Below, piece after piece: positions 55,124 to 63,810 of a stretch of 64,000 nt of DNA. Under the pieces are notes generated by a model. It was not told where the DNA came from. It made no database searches and saw only the letters and a list, made by a program, of their open reading frames with translations. Every line of letters starts with the position of its first letter. Positions within the stretch are counted from its first letter, which is position 1. The DNA lies in assembly GCF_000019965.1 (NCBI RefSeq), contig NC_010571.1, positions 2,737,001 through 2,801,000 on the forward strand. Reading direction: 5' to 3'. The DNA is from Opitutus terrae PB90-1 (GTDB lineage: Bacteria > Verrucomicrobiota > Verrucomicrobiia > Opitutales > Opitutaceae). A program made the position numbers and the translations under genes.

Positions 55124-56320
55124 TCAGAGCAGCCACTGGCCGGCCATGGCGGCGAGCACGACGACCAGCCACGGCGGCGCGCGCCAGATCTCGAGCAATG
55201 CGAAGGCGGCGAACGCGGCCGCCACATCGCGCGCGTGGTGCACGCCTTGCAGCCACACGGGATTGTAGAGCGCCGCGAGCAGGACGCCGACGACTGCGGC
55301 GTTTGCTCCGCGCAGGCCGGCCTGCGTCCATGCCTTGCTCCGCAGCAAATGCCAGAAGGGCAGGGCGCCTCCGATCAGCATCCACGCGGGGAGAAAGATT
55401 CCCAGGAGGCACCAGAATCCACCCAGCCACGGATGGGCGTCGGAAAAGATGACGGCGCCCAGATACGCCGAGAACGTGAACAACGGTCCGGGCACCGCCT
55501 GCGCGGCGCCGTAGCCGGCGAGAAACGCGTCGTCCGTGATCCAGCCGGGCGGCACGACCTCCGCGCGCAAAAGCGGGAGCACCACGTGTCCGCCACCGAA
55601 GACGAGCGAGCCCGCGCGGTAAAAGCTATCGAAGACCGCGAGCGGTTGCGAATGCGTCTGGACGGCAACCGCGGGCAGCAGGAACAGCAGGACGAGGAAC
55701 GTCGCGAGCGTCGCCGCGGCCCACGCGTGATGCCGGGCGATTCCGGTGGTCGCCTCGGCGGTGGTCCTCACGTCACGGCGATAGATCCACCAACCCGCCA
55801 GCGCGCCGCCGGCAATCACGGCGACCTGAATGGCGGCGTTCGGCAGGATCAGGACGGCGGCGGCCGCGACGAGCGCGAGCGTGATCCGCGCACGGTCCGG
55901 GCAGAGTTTGCGGCCGAGATTCCACACCGCCTGTGCGACGACCGCGACGGCGGCGAGCTTGAGTCCGTGCAGCCAGCCGGCGGCGCGCAGGTCGCCGACT
56001 TTCGCCACGCCGAACGCGAACAGGATGAGCAGAATCGCCGAAGGCAGAGTGAAACACAGCGAAGCCGCGAAGGCGCCGAGGAGCCCGCCCCGGCGCATGC
56101 CGATCGCGAAGACGAGCTGACTGCTCGCGGGACCAGGCAGGAAATTGCAGAGCGCGACGAGGTCCACATAGTCCGCCTCGTCCAGCCAGCGGCGACGACG
56201 GACGAGCTCCGCGTGAAAATAACCGAGATGCGCCACCGGGCCACCAAACGACGTGAGCCCGAGCTTGAGGAACACGGCGGCGATCTCGGCGAGCGACGAT
56301 GGGGGCGCGCGGTCGGTCAT
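55124..56320 (-). CDS. chrA: Chromate efflux transporter
   Basis: A 398-residue inner-membrane protein starting at ATG 56320. It has two homologous CHR domains: FLKLGLTSFGGPVAHLGYFH with DLVALCNFLPGPASSQLVFA in the first, and FYRAGSLVFGGGHVVLPLLR with FLAGYGAAQAVPGPLFTFSA in the second. About ten to twelve helices are predicted, the usual number for the long ChrA type. The predicted role is chromate export driven by the proton gradient. Its start overlaps the stop of the doxX gene by 4 bases (ATGA). Confidence 0.95.
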   Translation of the reverse strand: MTDRAPPSSLAEIAAVFLKLGLTSFGGPVAHLGYFHAELVRRRRWLDEADYVDLVALCNFLPGPASSQLVFAIGMRRGGLLGAFAASLCFTLPSAILLILFAFGVAKVGDLRAAGWLHGLKLAAVAVVAQAVWNLGRKLCPDRARITLALVAAAAVLILPNAAIQVAVIAGGALAGWWIYRRDVRTTAEATTGIARHHAWAAATLATFLVLLFLLPAVAVQTHSQPLAVFDSFYRAGSLVFGGGHVVLPLLRAEVVPPGWITDDAFLAGYGAAQAVPGPLFTFSAYLGAVIFSDAHPWLGGFWCLLGIFLPAWMLIGGALPFWHLLRSKAWTQAGLRGANAAVVGVLLAALYNPVWLQGVHHARDVAAAFAAFALLEIWRAPPWLVVVLAAMAGQWLL

Positions 56321-56802
56321 CCGTCCGGGTTTGCCCCGCGACGCTGGGCATCCATCGACCAGCCCCCGGCGCCCACGAGCAGGAGAAACAGCAGTCCCAG
56401 CCACATCGTGAAATCGGTGCGCGCCTCGTGCATCATGCTGAGAAAGCCGTAACGCGGGAGCTTGGCCAGCGTGAATCCGGCGAAGCCGTGGCCGAGCAGG
56501 ATCGGAAGCTTCGTCGAGACGATGGCGACCGAGATGTTGATCAGCAGCGGAACGGCTGCCAGTCGGGTGACGAGGCCGAGGACGATGAGCGCACCGCAGA
56601 CGATTTCAACGCCGCCGACGAATGGTCCCGTAAACTGCGGCCAAGGGATGCCGATTTTCGCGAAGCGGCCGGCGGCGAGCTCCGCGGGATACATGAATTT
56701 CTGCACGCCTTCGAAAAAGAAGACCGCGCCGACCGCGAGACGGATGAGAAACACCGCGCGGAGCGGGATCGTGGCCTGAATCTTTCGAGCGAGGGAAGAC
56801 AT
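56317..56802 (-). CDS. DoxX family membrane protein
   Basis: A 161-residue protein with four transmembrane helices: FLIRLAVGAVFFFEGVQKFM, VEIVCGALIVLGLVTRLAAV, LLINISVAIVSTKLPILL and FTMWLGLLFLLLVGAGGWS. The motif FFEGVQKF and FVGGVEIVCG are typical of DoxX/DoxD. It is upstream of and overlaps chrA, so both are probably expressed together. DoxX proteins have varied redox-linked roles. Confidence 0.92.
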   Translation of the reverse strand: MSSLARKIQATIPLRAVFLIRLAVGAVFFFEGVQKFMYPAELAAGRFAKIGIPWPQFTGPFVGGVEIVCGALIVLGLVTRLAAVPLLINISVAIVSTKLPILLGHGFAGFTLAKLPRYGFLSMMHEARTDFTMWLGLLFLLLVGAGGWSMDAQRRGANPDG

Positions 56803-56994
56803 GGCGGGAACGCTACGCGGCTGTCGGCTGGCGTGATTTTGGCCGGACCTCTTTGGGCGAGCCGAACAGGATCCGGAACCTCATTCTGTTGGCAAACGCG
56901 GGAGCCGTTTTGTATGCGTCCGACCGAGCCTCGTTGACGAGAGCAGAAGTGTGATAGCTCTGAGCTGAAGCGGGCCGCAACCTAGTTAACGTGT

Positions 56995-58008
56995 TTACAA
57001 CCTCCAAGCGGTACCCGGGAAGGCTGCACCTGGCATCCAGCTCGAATCGGTGAACAGCGACGAAATCTGAATGCGTCCCTGGCGCAGCCTCTCCGCTTGT
57101 GAGCCCTGAACCAAGCGCCAAGGCACCGACTGGCGATCTAGCGCCTCCACGAACCAGCCGTGCATCTGGTGGCGAATGTGCTCTCCGTCACGCAGTCCGT
57201 CCTGGACGAACGGAATCTCGTCGCCGGTGAGCAGGTAGAGATCACAGCGGACCTGCTGGGCGATCGAGTCGAGTTCGGAGTTCGTTCCGCCGACGTAGCG
57301 GCGGTGCCAGAGTGCCGTTGCAAACGCGTTCGTGTCGCAGATCAGCACGCGATTCGCCCGGCGTGCCGCGGCATCCTCCCGGCGTGTCTGCTCGCGAGCG
57401 ATAACCGGAAACTCGTCCGTTCGCCATGCTTCGCCCGATGCCATCTTGGTGACGGAGTATTCACGTCCGTATTCCTCGACCCACTCGGTTTGAAAGGCCC
57501 TTGCCAGATCGCAGGCGAGCGTCGTCGTTCCCGTCGACTCTGCTCCCAGCACGCACACACGCTTGGCGAACCAACCGCGCACCGGTGGCTCTAGATATTC
57601 CCAGTTCGCGTACGGGTCGCTGCGCACAGCCGTGCCCGAGATGGGGACGCGCTCACGCCTTTGATCAACGTTGACATGCACGGAACCCATGAATCCGGCG
57701 TACCGGTCGCCATAGCTTTCGGAAGTGAACACGGCATCCGGAGCACGGCCGAGCCACTGCATGGTGTTTTCCGCCCAAACCTGTGAGTCGTTCTCGTCGT
57801 AGCGATCGTCGATGACCATGACGCGTGCAGTAGGATGGATCTCCTGCAGCCATACACCTCGAAGCTCGGCCGGGATCGGATCGCTGGGCTTGCCACACAC
57901 GATTACCGTCACCTGTTCTGAGGCGCCGATCGCAGTCTCGATGAGCAGCCTGTGCCCGCGATGGGGAGGTAGGAATTTGCCGATGACGACTCCGGTTCCG
58001 AATCTCAT
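56995..58008 (-). CDS. nadR: Bifunctional NMN adenylyltransferase / ribosylnicotinamide kinase
   Basis: A 337-residue protein starting at ATG 58008. The adenylyltransferase domain has GVVIGKFLPPHRGHRLLIET (HRGH, residues 16-19) and VPISGTAVRSDPYANWEYL. The C-terminal kinase domain has a P-loop GAESTGTTTLACDLA at 155-169, in which the usual Lys of GxxxxGK[ST] is Thr161; similar GAESTGTTT sequences are, as I recall, found in other NadR proteins. It turns nicotinamide riboside into NMN and then NAD. There is no N-terminal helix-turn-helix, so it is not the repressor form of E. coli. Its start overlaps the pnuC stop by 4 bases. Confidence 0.93.
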   Translation of the reverse strand: MRFGTGVVIGKFLPPHRGHRLLIETAIGASEQVTVIVCGKPSDPIPAELRGVWLQEIHPTARVMVIDDRYDENDSQVWAENTMQWLGRAPDAVFTSESYGDRYAGFMGSVHVNVDQRRERVPISGTAVRSDPYANWEYLEPPVRGWFAKRVCVLGAESTGTTTLACDLARAFQTEWVEEYGREYSVTKMASGEAWRTDEFPVIAREQTRREDAAARRANRVLICDTNAFATALWHRRYVGGTNSELDSIAQQVRCDLYLLTGDEIPFVQDGLRDGEHIRHQMHGWFVEALDRQSVPWRLVQGSQAERLRQGRIQISSLFTDSSWMPGAAFPGTAWRL

Positions 58009-58691
58009 GTCTGATCGCAATATTGCTGGAAAGAGCGCCACCAAGCCCGAACCCCAACCAGGCACATGCCGAGGAAGACCGCATAGAGCAGGGCTGTGAG
58101 CGCCAGCCCACGACTTAAGTAGAGCGGGACGTAGATCACGTCTGCTGCGATCCAAAACGCCCAATTCTCGAGTCGCTTTCGGGACAGCAGGTATTGAGCG
58201 GCAAGGCTGAGCATGGTTGTGAGTGCATCCCAGAAAGGCGCCGCGCCATTTACTTCAATCAGGACGAATCGAAGCGCCCACGTCCCCGCAGGGACAAACA
58301 ATGCAAGCATCAGCCACTCGCCGCGTGACGTGCGCGTGATCCGCAGTTCAGTCCGGTTGACGCCACCATAGAGCCAGTTGGCCCAACCGTAGACGCCCAG
58401 CGCAAAGTATACGGCCTGCAGCCCCATGTCCGCGTAGAGCTGCGTTCGCCAAAAAAGCACTCCGAAAAACACGTTGTTTACCAGCCCCACAGGCCAGTTC
58501 CAGACGTGCTGGCGGACCACCAACCAGACGCATACGCCGCCCGTCGCGAAACCCCATCCTTCCGTTGGAGTGATTCCCCCGAAGCCGAGATGCGCCGCGC
58601 ATACGACCAGCAACGCGCCGAGCAACACGGCCACCCACTCGTTTCGTGACATGCGCACGTGGACCGGATCGGCGGAAATGCTCGCTGCCAT
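58005..58691 (-). CDS. pnuC: Nicotinamide riboside transporter PnuC
   Basis: About 228 residues from ATG 58691 (ATG 58652 is in frame). A seven-helix membrane protein of the PnuC family: WPVGLVNNVFFGVLFW, QLYADMGLQAVYFALGVYGW, the conserved FWDALTTMLSLAAQYLLSRK, and ENWAFWIAADVIYVPLYL. It takes up nicotinamide riboside, which NadR then phosphorylates. The 4-base overlap with nadR shows one operon, the standard salvage pair. Confidence 0.95.
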   Translation of the reverse strand: MAASISADPVHVRMSRNEWVAVLLGALLVVCAAHLGFGGITPTEGWGFATGGVCVWLVVRQHVWNWPVGLVNNVFFGVLFWRTQLYADMGLQAVYFALGVYGWANWLYGGVNRTELRITRTSRGEWLMLALFVPAGTWALRFVLIEVNGAAPFWDALTTMLSLAAQYLLSRKRLENWAFWIAADVIYVPLYLSRGLALTALLYAVFLGMCLVGVRAWWRSFQQYCDQT

Positions 58692-58735
58692 TCCCGCTTC
58701 AGATTGCGCACGATAGAAACGGAGGCGATACAACA

Positions 58736-59656
58736 ATGCGCGCAGCGAAGCGAACAGGCCCCTTCGGAGCGATCTTGATGCGGCGGCTGGTTCCGGTACA
58801 CCGCGGCATGCGAATCGTTTTCGCCGCATTGCTGATCGTTGCCGTCAGCGTCCTGGGATTTGGGCTGTATTGGCAGCACCGGCTGTCGCCAGTCATGAAA
58901 GCACAGGGAGTTGACCTAATCCCAGCGCCACTGGAGCTCGTCGCAGTGGAATCGGTGCGGTCCGTTGATCTCGGGTTCGCGACATTCGACCTGCCTGCCG
59001 GGTTCGTGGGCGAGTTGGTGCGGCACGACGACTCGCTCTTCGTCTCGGTTCTCAGTAATCCCGAAAGCCGACCCGGACTAACGATCTGCCCGCCGCTCTC
59101 GAATACCGATCCTGAAGTGAACCGGTTCGTACAGGACTACGCCCGATTCATGGAGGGGTCGACACCGTCCCTTTTCGAAATTCGAAAGCGCGCGCTTTAC
59201 GCTCAGCCGTTCTCCATTTGGTCAGTCCCTTTTCGCGGGCTGAAGCGCTCCCAAGCGGATACCGTTCTACTCGCGTTGAAGCTGCCCGAAACCGGAGGCG
59301 TCACGCGGCTACGAGTCTTCGAAAGTGCTGACATCGGAATCATCATCTCAGATCGACCGGAGTTCAGCGAAGTCCGGCTCGCTGATAAGCGGTCTGGCGT
59401 GGAACAGGCGTTCTTGTTGAGCGCGGGTGCTGGAAACGCAGTCGAACTCGCGTCGACGTTGGTCCGGTCGTATCGCTTCACGACGACTGAGCGCGGAGAG
59501 GGGGATTTGCTGCCGCTGCTCGCCAAGACAGGGATTCGTCAGCACCTCAGCATCGGAGGAAGCGGCGCACCGATGGATGAGGCATCTCGACTGGAGGCCG
59601 TGGCCGCGCAGGTCCGCAAACGGCGCGAAAAACGCGCCGACAGCAAGGAGCGGTGA
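58736..59656 (+). CDS. Membrane-anchored protein of unknown function
   Basis: A 306-residue protein starting at ATG 58736, with GGAGG 10 bases upstream. One transmembrane helix lies at about residues 25-45 (IVFAALLIVAVSVLGFGLYW) after an Arg-rich cytoplasmic tail. The outer part (about 250 residues) begins VDLGFATFDLPAGFVGELVR and has alternating strands; residues 130-230 hold VPFRGLKRSQADTVLLALK. It ends in a Lys/Arg/Glu-rich tail (AQVRKRREKRADSKER). I recognise no family. Base composition is lower in GC than most of the window. It is divergent from pnuC, with 44 bases between starts. Confidence 0.7.
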   Translation: MRAAKRTGPFGAILMRRLVPVHRGMRIVFAALLIVAVSVLGFGLYWQHRLSPVMKAQGVDLIPAPLELVAVESVRSVDLGFATFDLPAGFVGELVRHDDSLFVSVLSNPESRPGLTICPPLSNTDPEVNRFVQDYARFMEGSTPSLFEIRKRALYAQPFSIWSVPFRGLKRSQADTVLLALKLPETGGVTRLRVFESADIGIIISDRPEFSEVRLADKRSGVEQAFLLSAGAGNAVELASTLVRSYRFTTTERGEGDLLPLLAKTGIRQHLSIGGSGAPMDEASRLEAVAAQVRKRREKRADSKER

Positions 59657-59834
59657 CGGCTCTTCGAGCAGGTCGAGATCGTCTCTATCACCCCAAAATG
59701 AAAAATAACACTCTTCCACTTTCTACCCTGGGGTAATGCTCATCGAAGAGTTTCTTAAGCCGTCTCACCGTGCCGGCTGGCACGTCCGCTGGTCCTCCTG
59801 CGCGAAAGCTCCGGAAGGCGCCATAACCGGCGGA

Positions 59835-59911
59835 TGGCGCGGTGGGCGGGACTCGAACCCGCGACCGACGGTTTAGAAAACCGTTGCTCTATCCGGCTGA
59901 GCTACCACCGC
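59835..59911 (-). tRNA. tRNA-Arg (anticodon TCT)
   Basis: A 77-base cloverleaf with the CCA encoded. Acceptor GCGGTGG pairs with CCACCGC; the D-stem is GCTC/GAGC; the anticodon stem ACGGT/ACCGT encloses loop TTTCTAA, giving anticodon TCT (decodes AGA/AGG); the T arm is GCGGG-TTCGAGT-CCCGC; discriminator G. AGA is a rare codon in GC-rich genomes. Confidence 0.97.
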
Positions 59912-60026
59912 GTTCTGACAGAATTGCTGCTGCGAAGCGGTAGCTTTGGGGTCGCGAACCGACAAGGTCAAAACCATGCTTGACTCGTCTGCGGCGGGTT
60001 AGCACGTTCGCCGACTCTCCCACTTC

Positions 60027-60103
60027 GGGGTGGTAGCTCAGCTGGTTAGAGCGTCTGCCTGTCACGCAGAAGGTCGCGGGTTCGAGTCCCGTCCATCCCG
60101 CCA
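60027..60103 (+). tRNA. tRNA-Asp (anticodon GTC)
   Basis: A 77-base cloverleaf with the CCA encoded. Acceptor GGGGTGG pairs with CCATCCC (one G-U); D-stem GCTC/GAGC; anticodon stem TCTGC/GCAGA encloses loop CTGTCAC, giving anticodon GTC; T arm GCGGG-TTCGAGT-CCCGT; discriminator G. A terminator follows at once. Confidence 0.97.
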
Positions 60104-60109
60104 GTTTAG

Positions 60110-60140
60110 AACCCGCGGCCCAATCGGTTGCGGGTTTTTT
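60110..60140 (+). terminator. Rho-independent terminator after tRNA-Asp
   Basis: AACCCGC at 60110-60116 pairs with GCGGGTT at 60130-60136, followed by TTTT, 7 bases after the CCA end of tRNA-Asp. It ends the tRNA transcript. Confidence 0.88.
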
Positions 60141-60382
60141 GCTGCGCCGGTTCGACCGTTGAATCGTCGGCTTCGGCGGGATGGATGAGTCCCCGCTCAC
60201 GGGGCCGACGTCGCTAGCACGAGAGCCGTCGGAAATCCGATACCTCGAGGTTCGCGATTTGAGAGCCGAGGGGGCGGTCCGATCCCAACGATGCTGCTGC
60301 CCGAAGCCCGACCGCGAGCGAGCGCGCCCGCCCAGCGCGCGGGCCTACAACTTAAGCGCCGGACTACCGCCTTTTAAAAACC

Positions 60383-61147
60383 CTAGTTACTCGCCGCTTC
60401 GTTGTCCTCAGTCGCGGCGCGGCCCGTGTCGTCCTTCAACACCGTCTGGTACGCTTGGTCGAGCGCGGCGGCCATCTGGAGCTCGGCTTGGAACGAAGCC
60501 TGTCGGGTTTTGACGCGCAACCGCCAGTCAGCGAGCTCCTCGGGGCCGGCTTTTTCCAGATTCGGTGCCGCGCCCACCAGCATCGAATCGCGGAATACCT
60601 GTTGCTGGATCAGCGTGAAGTGCTGCTGCGCGTCGTAGATCGCGGCAAAGACCTGGACCTCGTCGAAGTCCATGTACGCGAGCGCGCCGGTGGCTTGGGC
60701 ACTGTTCCAACTCGCGGCATTCACGGTGTACAACGAGAAGTTGAGCTCGGACGGGCGCGACTTCGCTGCATCTCGATTTTCCAGGTAGGTGAGGATGGCG
60801 CGGGTTTCCTGCTCACCGCGCTCGCGCGACTCGAGCACCTTCTTCAGGGTTCTTTGGTTCGCCGTGATTTCACGCAGGATGTTCTCGCGTGCCTCCCGCG
60901 CCAACGTGCGGTGATGCCGCCATTCGACCAGCCCCTCGAGTGAGAGCGCGATCAGAATGCCGACCGTCACGATCAGGATGTGGCGGAGAAACTCGCGCCA
61001 CGTGTGGATCGGGTGTTCGGGAGCGTGAACTTCCATGGAAGGAGACGATGCGGGTATTGCCTCGGCGCGCGATGTTGACGGCGCAGGGTTCGCTGGCGCA
61101 TCCGAGCCGCCGGAAGCTTCCGGCGATCGATTTTCCGCATCGGCCAT
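60383..61147 (-). CDS. Membrane-anchored hypothetical protein, DUF6090-like layout
   Basis: A 254-residue protein starting at ATG 61147. The first 55 residues are Ser/Pro/Ala-rich and disordered. WREFLRHILIVTVGILIALSL at about 65-85 is a transmembrane helix, followed by EWRHHRTLAREARENILREI and a long helical region (ANQRTLKKVLESRERG, then DFDEVQVFAAIYDAQQHFTL). This layout, a helix with ILIALSLE followed by helical periplasmic or cytoplasmic coils, is like DUF6090-type proteins, whose function is unknown. It lies between tRNA-Asp and the dehydrogenase operon on the opposite strand. Confidence 0.75.
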   Translation of the reverse strand: MADAENRSPEASGGSDAPANPAPSTSRAEAIPASSPSMEVHAPEHPIHTWREFLRHILIVTVGILIALSLEGLVEWRHHRTLAREARENILREITANQRTLKKVLESRERGEQETRAILTYLENRDAAKSRPSELNFSLYTVNAASWNSAQATGALAYMDFDEVQVFAAIYDAQQHFTLIQQQVFRDSMLVGAAPNLEKAGPEELADWRLRVKTRQASFQAELQMAAALDQAYQTVLKDDTGRAATEDNEAASN

Positions 61148-61537
61148 CCGGTGTTTGTCCCTGCCGGTGAGTGGGTTGTCAAGCTGGCCGCCATGACGAC
61201 CCCGCTGCGCTAAAAACTGGATACGCGGTGCGTCGAGTTTGGCTCGGGCCGCGCGAAGGAAGAGGCGCGACCTCGGAAGGCCAGAGCGGGCGCCGCTGCG
61301 TTGGATGGCGCGCGCGTCTGACCGCGGAACTTGCTGCCGCACATCCACACGCGTGCGAGCTGCAGGATGCGCGGCCAGGACCGGGGGCACGAAACGCAAC
61401 CGGTGCGGACAAGTGGTCAAGATTTGGAGAGAACGCGGCGGTGTACTCGGTTAGGCTGCGCGGGCACGGGCGACGCCGGCGGCCTTCGTCGACGGCGACC
61501 GGTGCGCGAACATCCAACCCCGGAAAGTTCGAATCCG
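61148..61537. other. Upstream region of the dehydrogenase operon
   Basis: 390 bases between divergent genes. No repeat or RNA gene is seen. The AT-richer stretch 61410-61455 (around GTGGTCAAGATTTGGAGAG) is the likeliest promoter position for the operon, but boxes are not clear. GGAAAG lies about 10 bases before the start at 61538. Confidence 0.35.
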
Positions 61538-62158
61538 ATGAGCAACCCCGATCGCACCCCAGAAGCGAAGCCGGCGCCGGCCGGTTCCGCAGCCATGACG
61601 CGACGTACCGCGGTCAAGCTGGCGCTGGTTGGGCTCACCGGTGCGGCGGTCGGCGTCGGTTCCATTCCGCTGATTCGCTCGATCCCGGCGACGGCACCGC
61701 GTCGTTTCCGGCATTTCAGTGACGACGACGCGGCGTTGCTCATCGAAATCTGCGAACAGATCATCCCGGGCGACGATCTGCCCGGTGCGACGGAAACGGG
61801 AGCGATCCATTTCATCGACCGGCAACTCGGCGGCCGGCATCGCAAGCACCAGCCGACGTATCACCGCGGACTGGAGTCGTTCCGCCAAACGTGCACCCAG
61901 GTTTATGGCCGCGCGTTTCACGAGCTCGCGCCCGTGCAGAAGATCGAGTTGCTGCAGGCCGTGGAGACCGGGCGCGTCCCAAAGGAACTCTGGCCCGACG
62001 TGTCGGCGCCGGCGTTTTTCAACGTCGTGCTCGCGCACACGATGCAGAGTTTTTACGGCAGCCCGCGGCACGGCGGCAATCGCGGCTACGCGAGCTACCG
62101 GATGCTCGGGTTGGACCAACCCGTGATCGCCGGGCAAAACCGTTATCCCAAGGCCTGA
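61538..62158 (+). CDS. Gluconate 2-dehydrogenase subunit 3 family protein
   Basis: A 206-residue protein starting at ATG 61538. Residues 20-45 hold a twin-arginine signal (MTRRTAVKLALVGLTGAAVG), so it is exported folded, probably carrying its partner along. The body matches the small subunit of membrane-bound flavin dehydrogenases: HFSDDDAALLIEICEQIIPG, then GAIHFIDRQLGG and FHELAPVQKIELLQAVETG, with ASYRMLGLDQPVI near the end. The large subunit begins 2 bases after its stop. Confidence 0.9.
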   Translation: MSNPDRTPEAKPAPAGSAAMTRRTAVKLALVGLTGAAVGVGSIPLIRSIPATAPRRFRHFSDDDAALLIEICEQIIPGDDLPGATETGAIHFIDRQLGGRHRKHQPTYHRGLESFRQTCTQVYGRAFHELAPVQKIELLQAVETGRVPKELWPDVSAPAFFNVVLAHTMQSFYGSPRHGGNRGYASYRMLGLDQPVIAGQNRYPKA

Positions 62159-62160
62159 CC

Positions 62161-63810
62161 ATGGCGCTGAAACACGTGAATGCAGTCGTGGTCGGCGCGG
62201 GGGCGGGCGGCGGCGTGGTGGCGAAGGAGCTTGCCGAGGCTGGGCTGTCCGTCGTGCTGCTCGAACGCGGCGACTGGGTGAGTTTCGAGGAGCACGGGCA
62301 GGACGAACTGATCAGCCAGCGCACGACCGTGCTCGGCAACGCGTATGGACCGGACGATCGGTTTCCGCGGATGAGCGAGGGCGCGCCGGGGCAGTGGAAC
62401 CGCATACTGCCGCACGAGGGCGGCTACGGCAATAACGCGGCGTGCGTCGGCTCGGGCACGGTGAGCTACGGCGCGATGGCGTGGCGGTTCTCCGAGCAGG
62501 ATTTCCGGATGCGCTCGACCTACGGCCGGCCGGAAGGTTCGACGCTCGACGACTGGCCGATCAGCTACGCGGACCTCGAGCCGTTCTACGAGAAGGCGGA
62601 GTGGGAAATCGGCGTCGCGGGCGACATGAGCGCAAACCCGTTCGCGCCTCCGCGGCAGAAACCTTATCCCATGCCCGCGTTCGGGCAGAACCGCGAAGGC
62701 GAGATGCTCTACGCCGCGGCGAAGCGACTCGGCTGGCATCCGTTCCCGATTCCGATGCTGCGCAACTCGGTGCGCTACGGCGGCCGGAACGCGTGTGCGC
62801 ACAACCGCGCCTGCTGCGGCTTCGCGTGTCCCATCAACGCCAAGAACGGCACGCAGAACACCGTGATCCCGCGGGCGCTCGCCACCGGCCATTGCGAGCT
62901 GCGCGTGCGGTGCGTGGCCAGCGAGATCGTGGTGGATGACCACAGCCGGGCTCGCGGGGTGCGCTACTTCGACGCGGAGGATCGGCCACAATATCAGACG
63001 GCGGACGTGGTCGTGGTGTCGTGCGCGGCGATCGAGACCGCGCGGCTGCTGCTGAACTCGAAATCGAAGCTGTTCCCGAATGGCGCGGGCAACCGCCACG
63101 ACTGGGTCGGCCGCAATCTGCAGGACCACGCCTACTCGGGCGCGTGGGGGTTGTTCGAGCAGGAGACCTTCGACGACGTCGGGCCGGGCGCGACCATCGC
63201 GATCAACGATTTCAACCATGGCAACGCCGGACTGCGCGGGGGCGGCGCGCTCTGCAACGAGTTCATCCGGCTGCCGTATCTGTTTACCGGAGTCCGCCCG
63301 CCCGGTGCGCCGCGGTGGGGCAAGGCGCACAAGGATTGGCAGCGAAACTTCTACCGGCGCTGCGTGGGCATCCACGGACCGGTGCAGGAAATGCCCGTAG
63401 CCGAGATGCGCGTGCAGATCGATCCGGCGTTGAAGGATCATTGGGGCATTCCCGTCGCGCGGCTCTCCGGCCAGCGTCATCCGGACGATCTCGAGGTTGG
63501 TGCATTTCTGGCCGCGCGTGCGGAAGCCTGGCTGAAGGAAGCCGGCGCGGTGCAGACGTGGAAAGCGGTGGCCGGCCGCGGCTCGCGTCCGGGCCAGCAT
63601 CAAGCCGGCTCGTGCCGGATGGGCAATGATCCGACCACGTCGGTGACGGATCGCCACGGTCGCGTGCACGACATCGACAACCTCTACCTCGCCGACGGCA
63701 GCCTCCACGTGACGAATGGCGGCTACAATCCGGCGCTCACGATCATGGCGCTGGGGTTCTGGGTGGGGCATCACATCGCGCGCGAATGGAAAGGCGGGCG
63801 GTTCGCATGA
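62161..63810 (+). CDS. GMC-family oxidoreductase (gluconate dehydrogenase-like large subunit)
   Basis: A 549-residue flavoprotein starting at ATG 62161. The FAD motif is NAVVVGAGAGGGVVAKELAE; GYGNNAACVGSGTVSYGAMA and NRACCGFACPINAKNGTQNT are family blocks; the C-terminus has DNLYLADGSLHVTNGGYNP, the GMC_oxred_C active-site region with His. It has no signal peptide, as expected if it is carried out by the Tat-exported small subunit. It probably oxidises a sugar or sugar acid in the periplasm and passes electrons to the downstream cytochrome; gluconate is the family's model substrate, not proven here. Confidence 0.93.
   Translation: MALKHVNAVVVGAGAGGGVVAKELAEAGLSVVLLERGDWVSFEEHGQDELISQRTTVLGNAYGPDDRFPRMSEGAPGQWNRILPHEGGYGNNAACVGSGTVSYGAMAWRFSEQDFRMRSTYGRPEGSTLDDWPISYADLEPFYEKAEWEIGVAGDMSANPFAPPRQKPYPMPAFGQNREGEMLYAAAKRLGWHPFPIPMLRNSVRYGGRNACAHNRACCGFACPINAKNGTQNTVIPRALATGHCELRVRCVASEIVVDDHSRARGVRYFDAEDRPQYQTADVVVVSCAAIETARLLLNSKSKLFPNGAGNRHDWVGRNLQDHAYSGAWGLFEQETFDDVGPGATIAINDFNHGNAGLRGGGALCNEFIRLPYLFTGVRPPGAPRWGKAHKDWQRNFYRRCVGIHGPVQEMPVAEMRVQIDPALKDHWGIPVARLSGQRHPDDLEVGAFLAARAEAWLKEAGAVQTWKAVAGRGSRPGQHQAGSCRMGNDPTTSVTDRHGRVHDIDNLYLADGSLHVTNGGYNPALTIMALGFWVGHHIAREWKGGRFA

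Noticed and set aside
56995-58008. nadR as a decayed gene because of the altered P-loop
   Set aside because: The frame is intact, both domains are complete, it overlaps pnuC as expected, and similar P-loops exist in the family as far as I recall.
59835-60103. Attachment site or integrative element at the two tRNA genes
   Set aside because: No integrase gene and no repeated tRNA 3' end was seen on either side.
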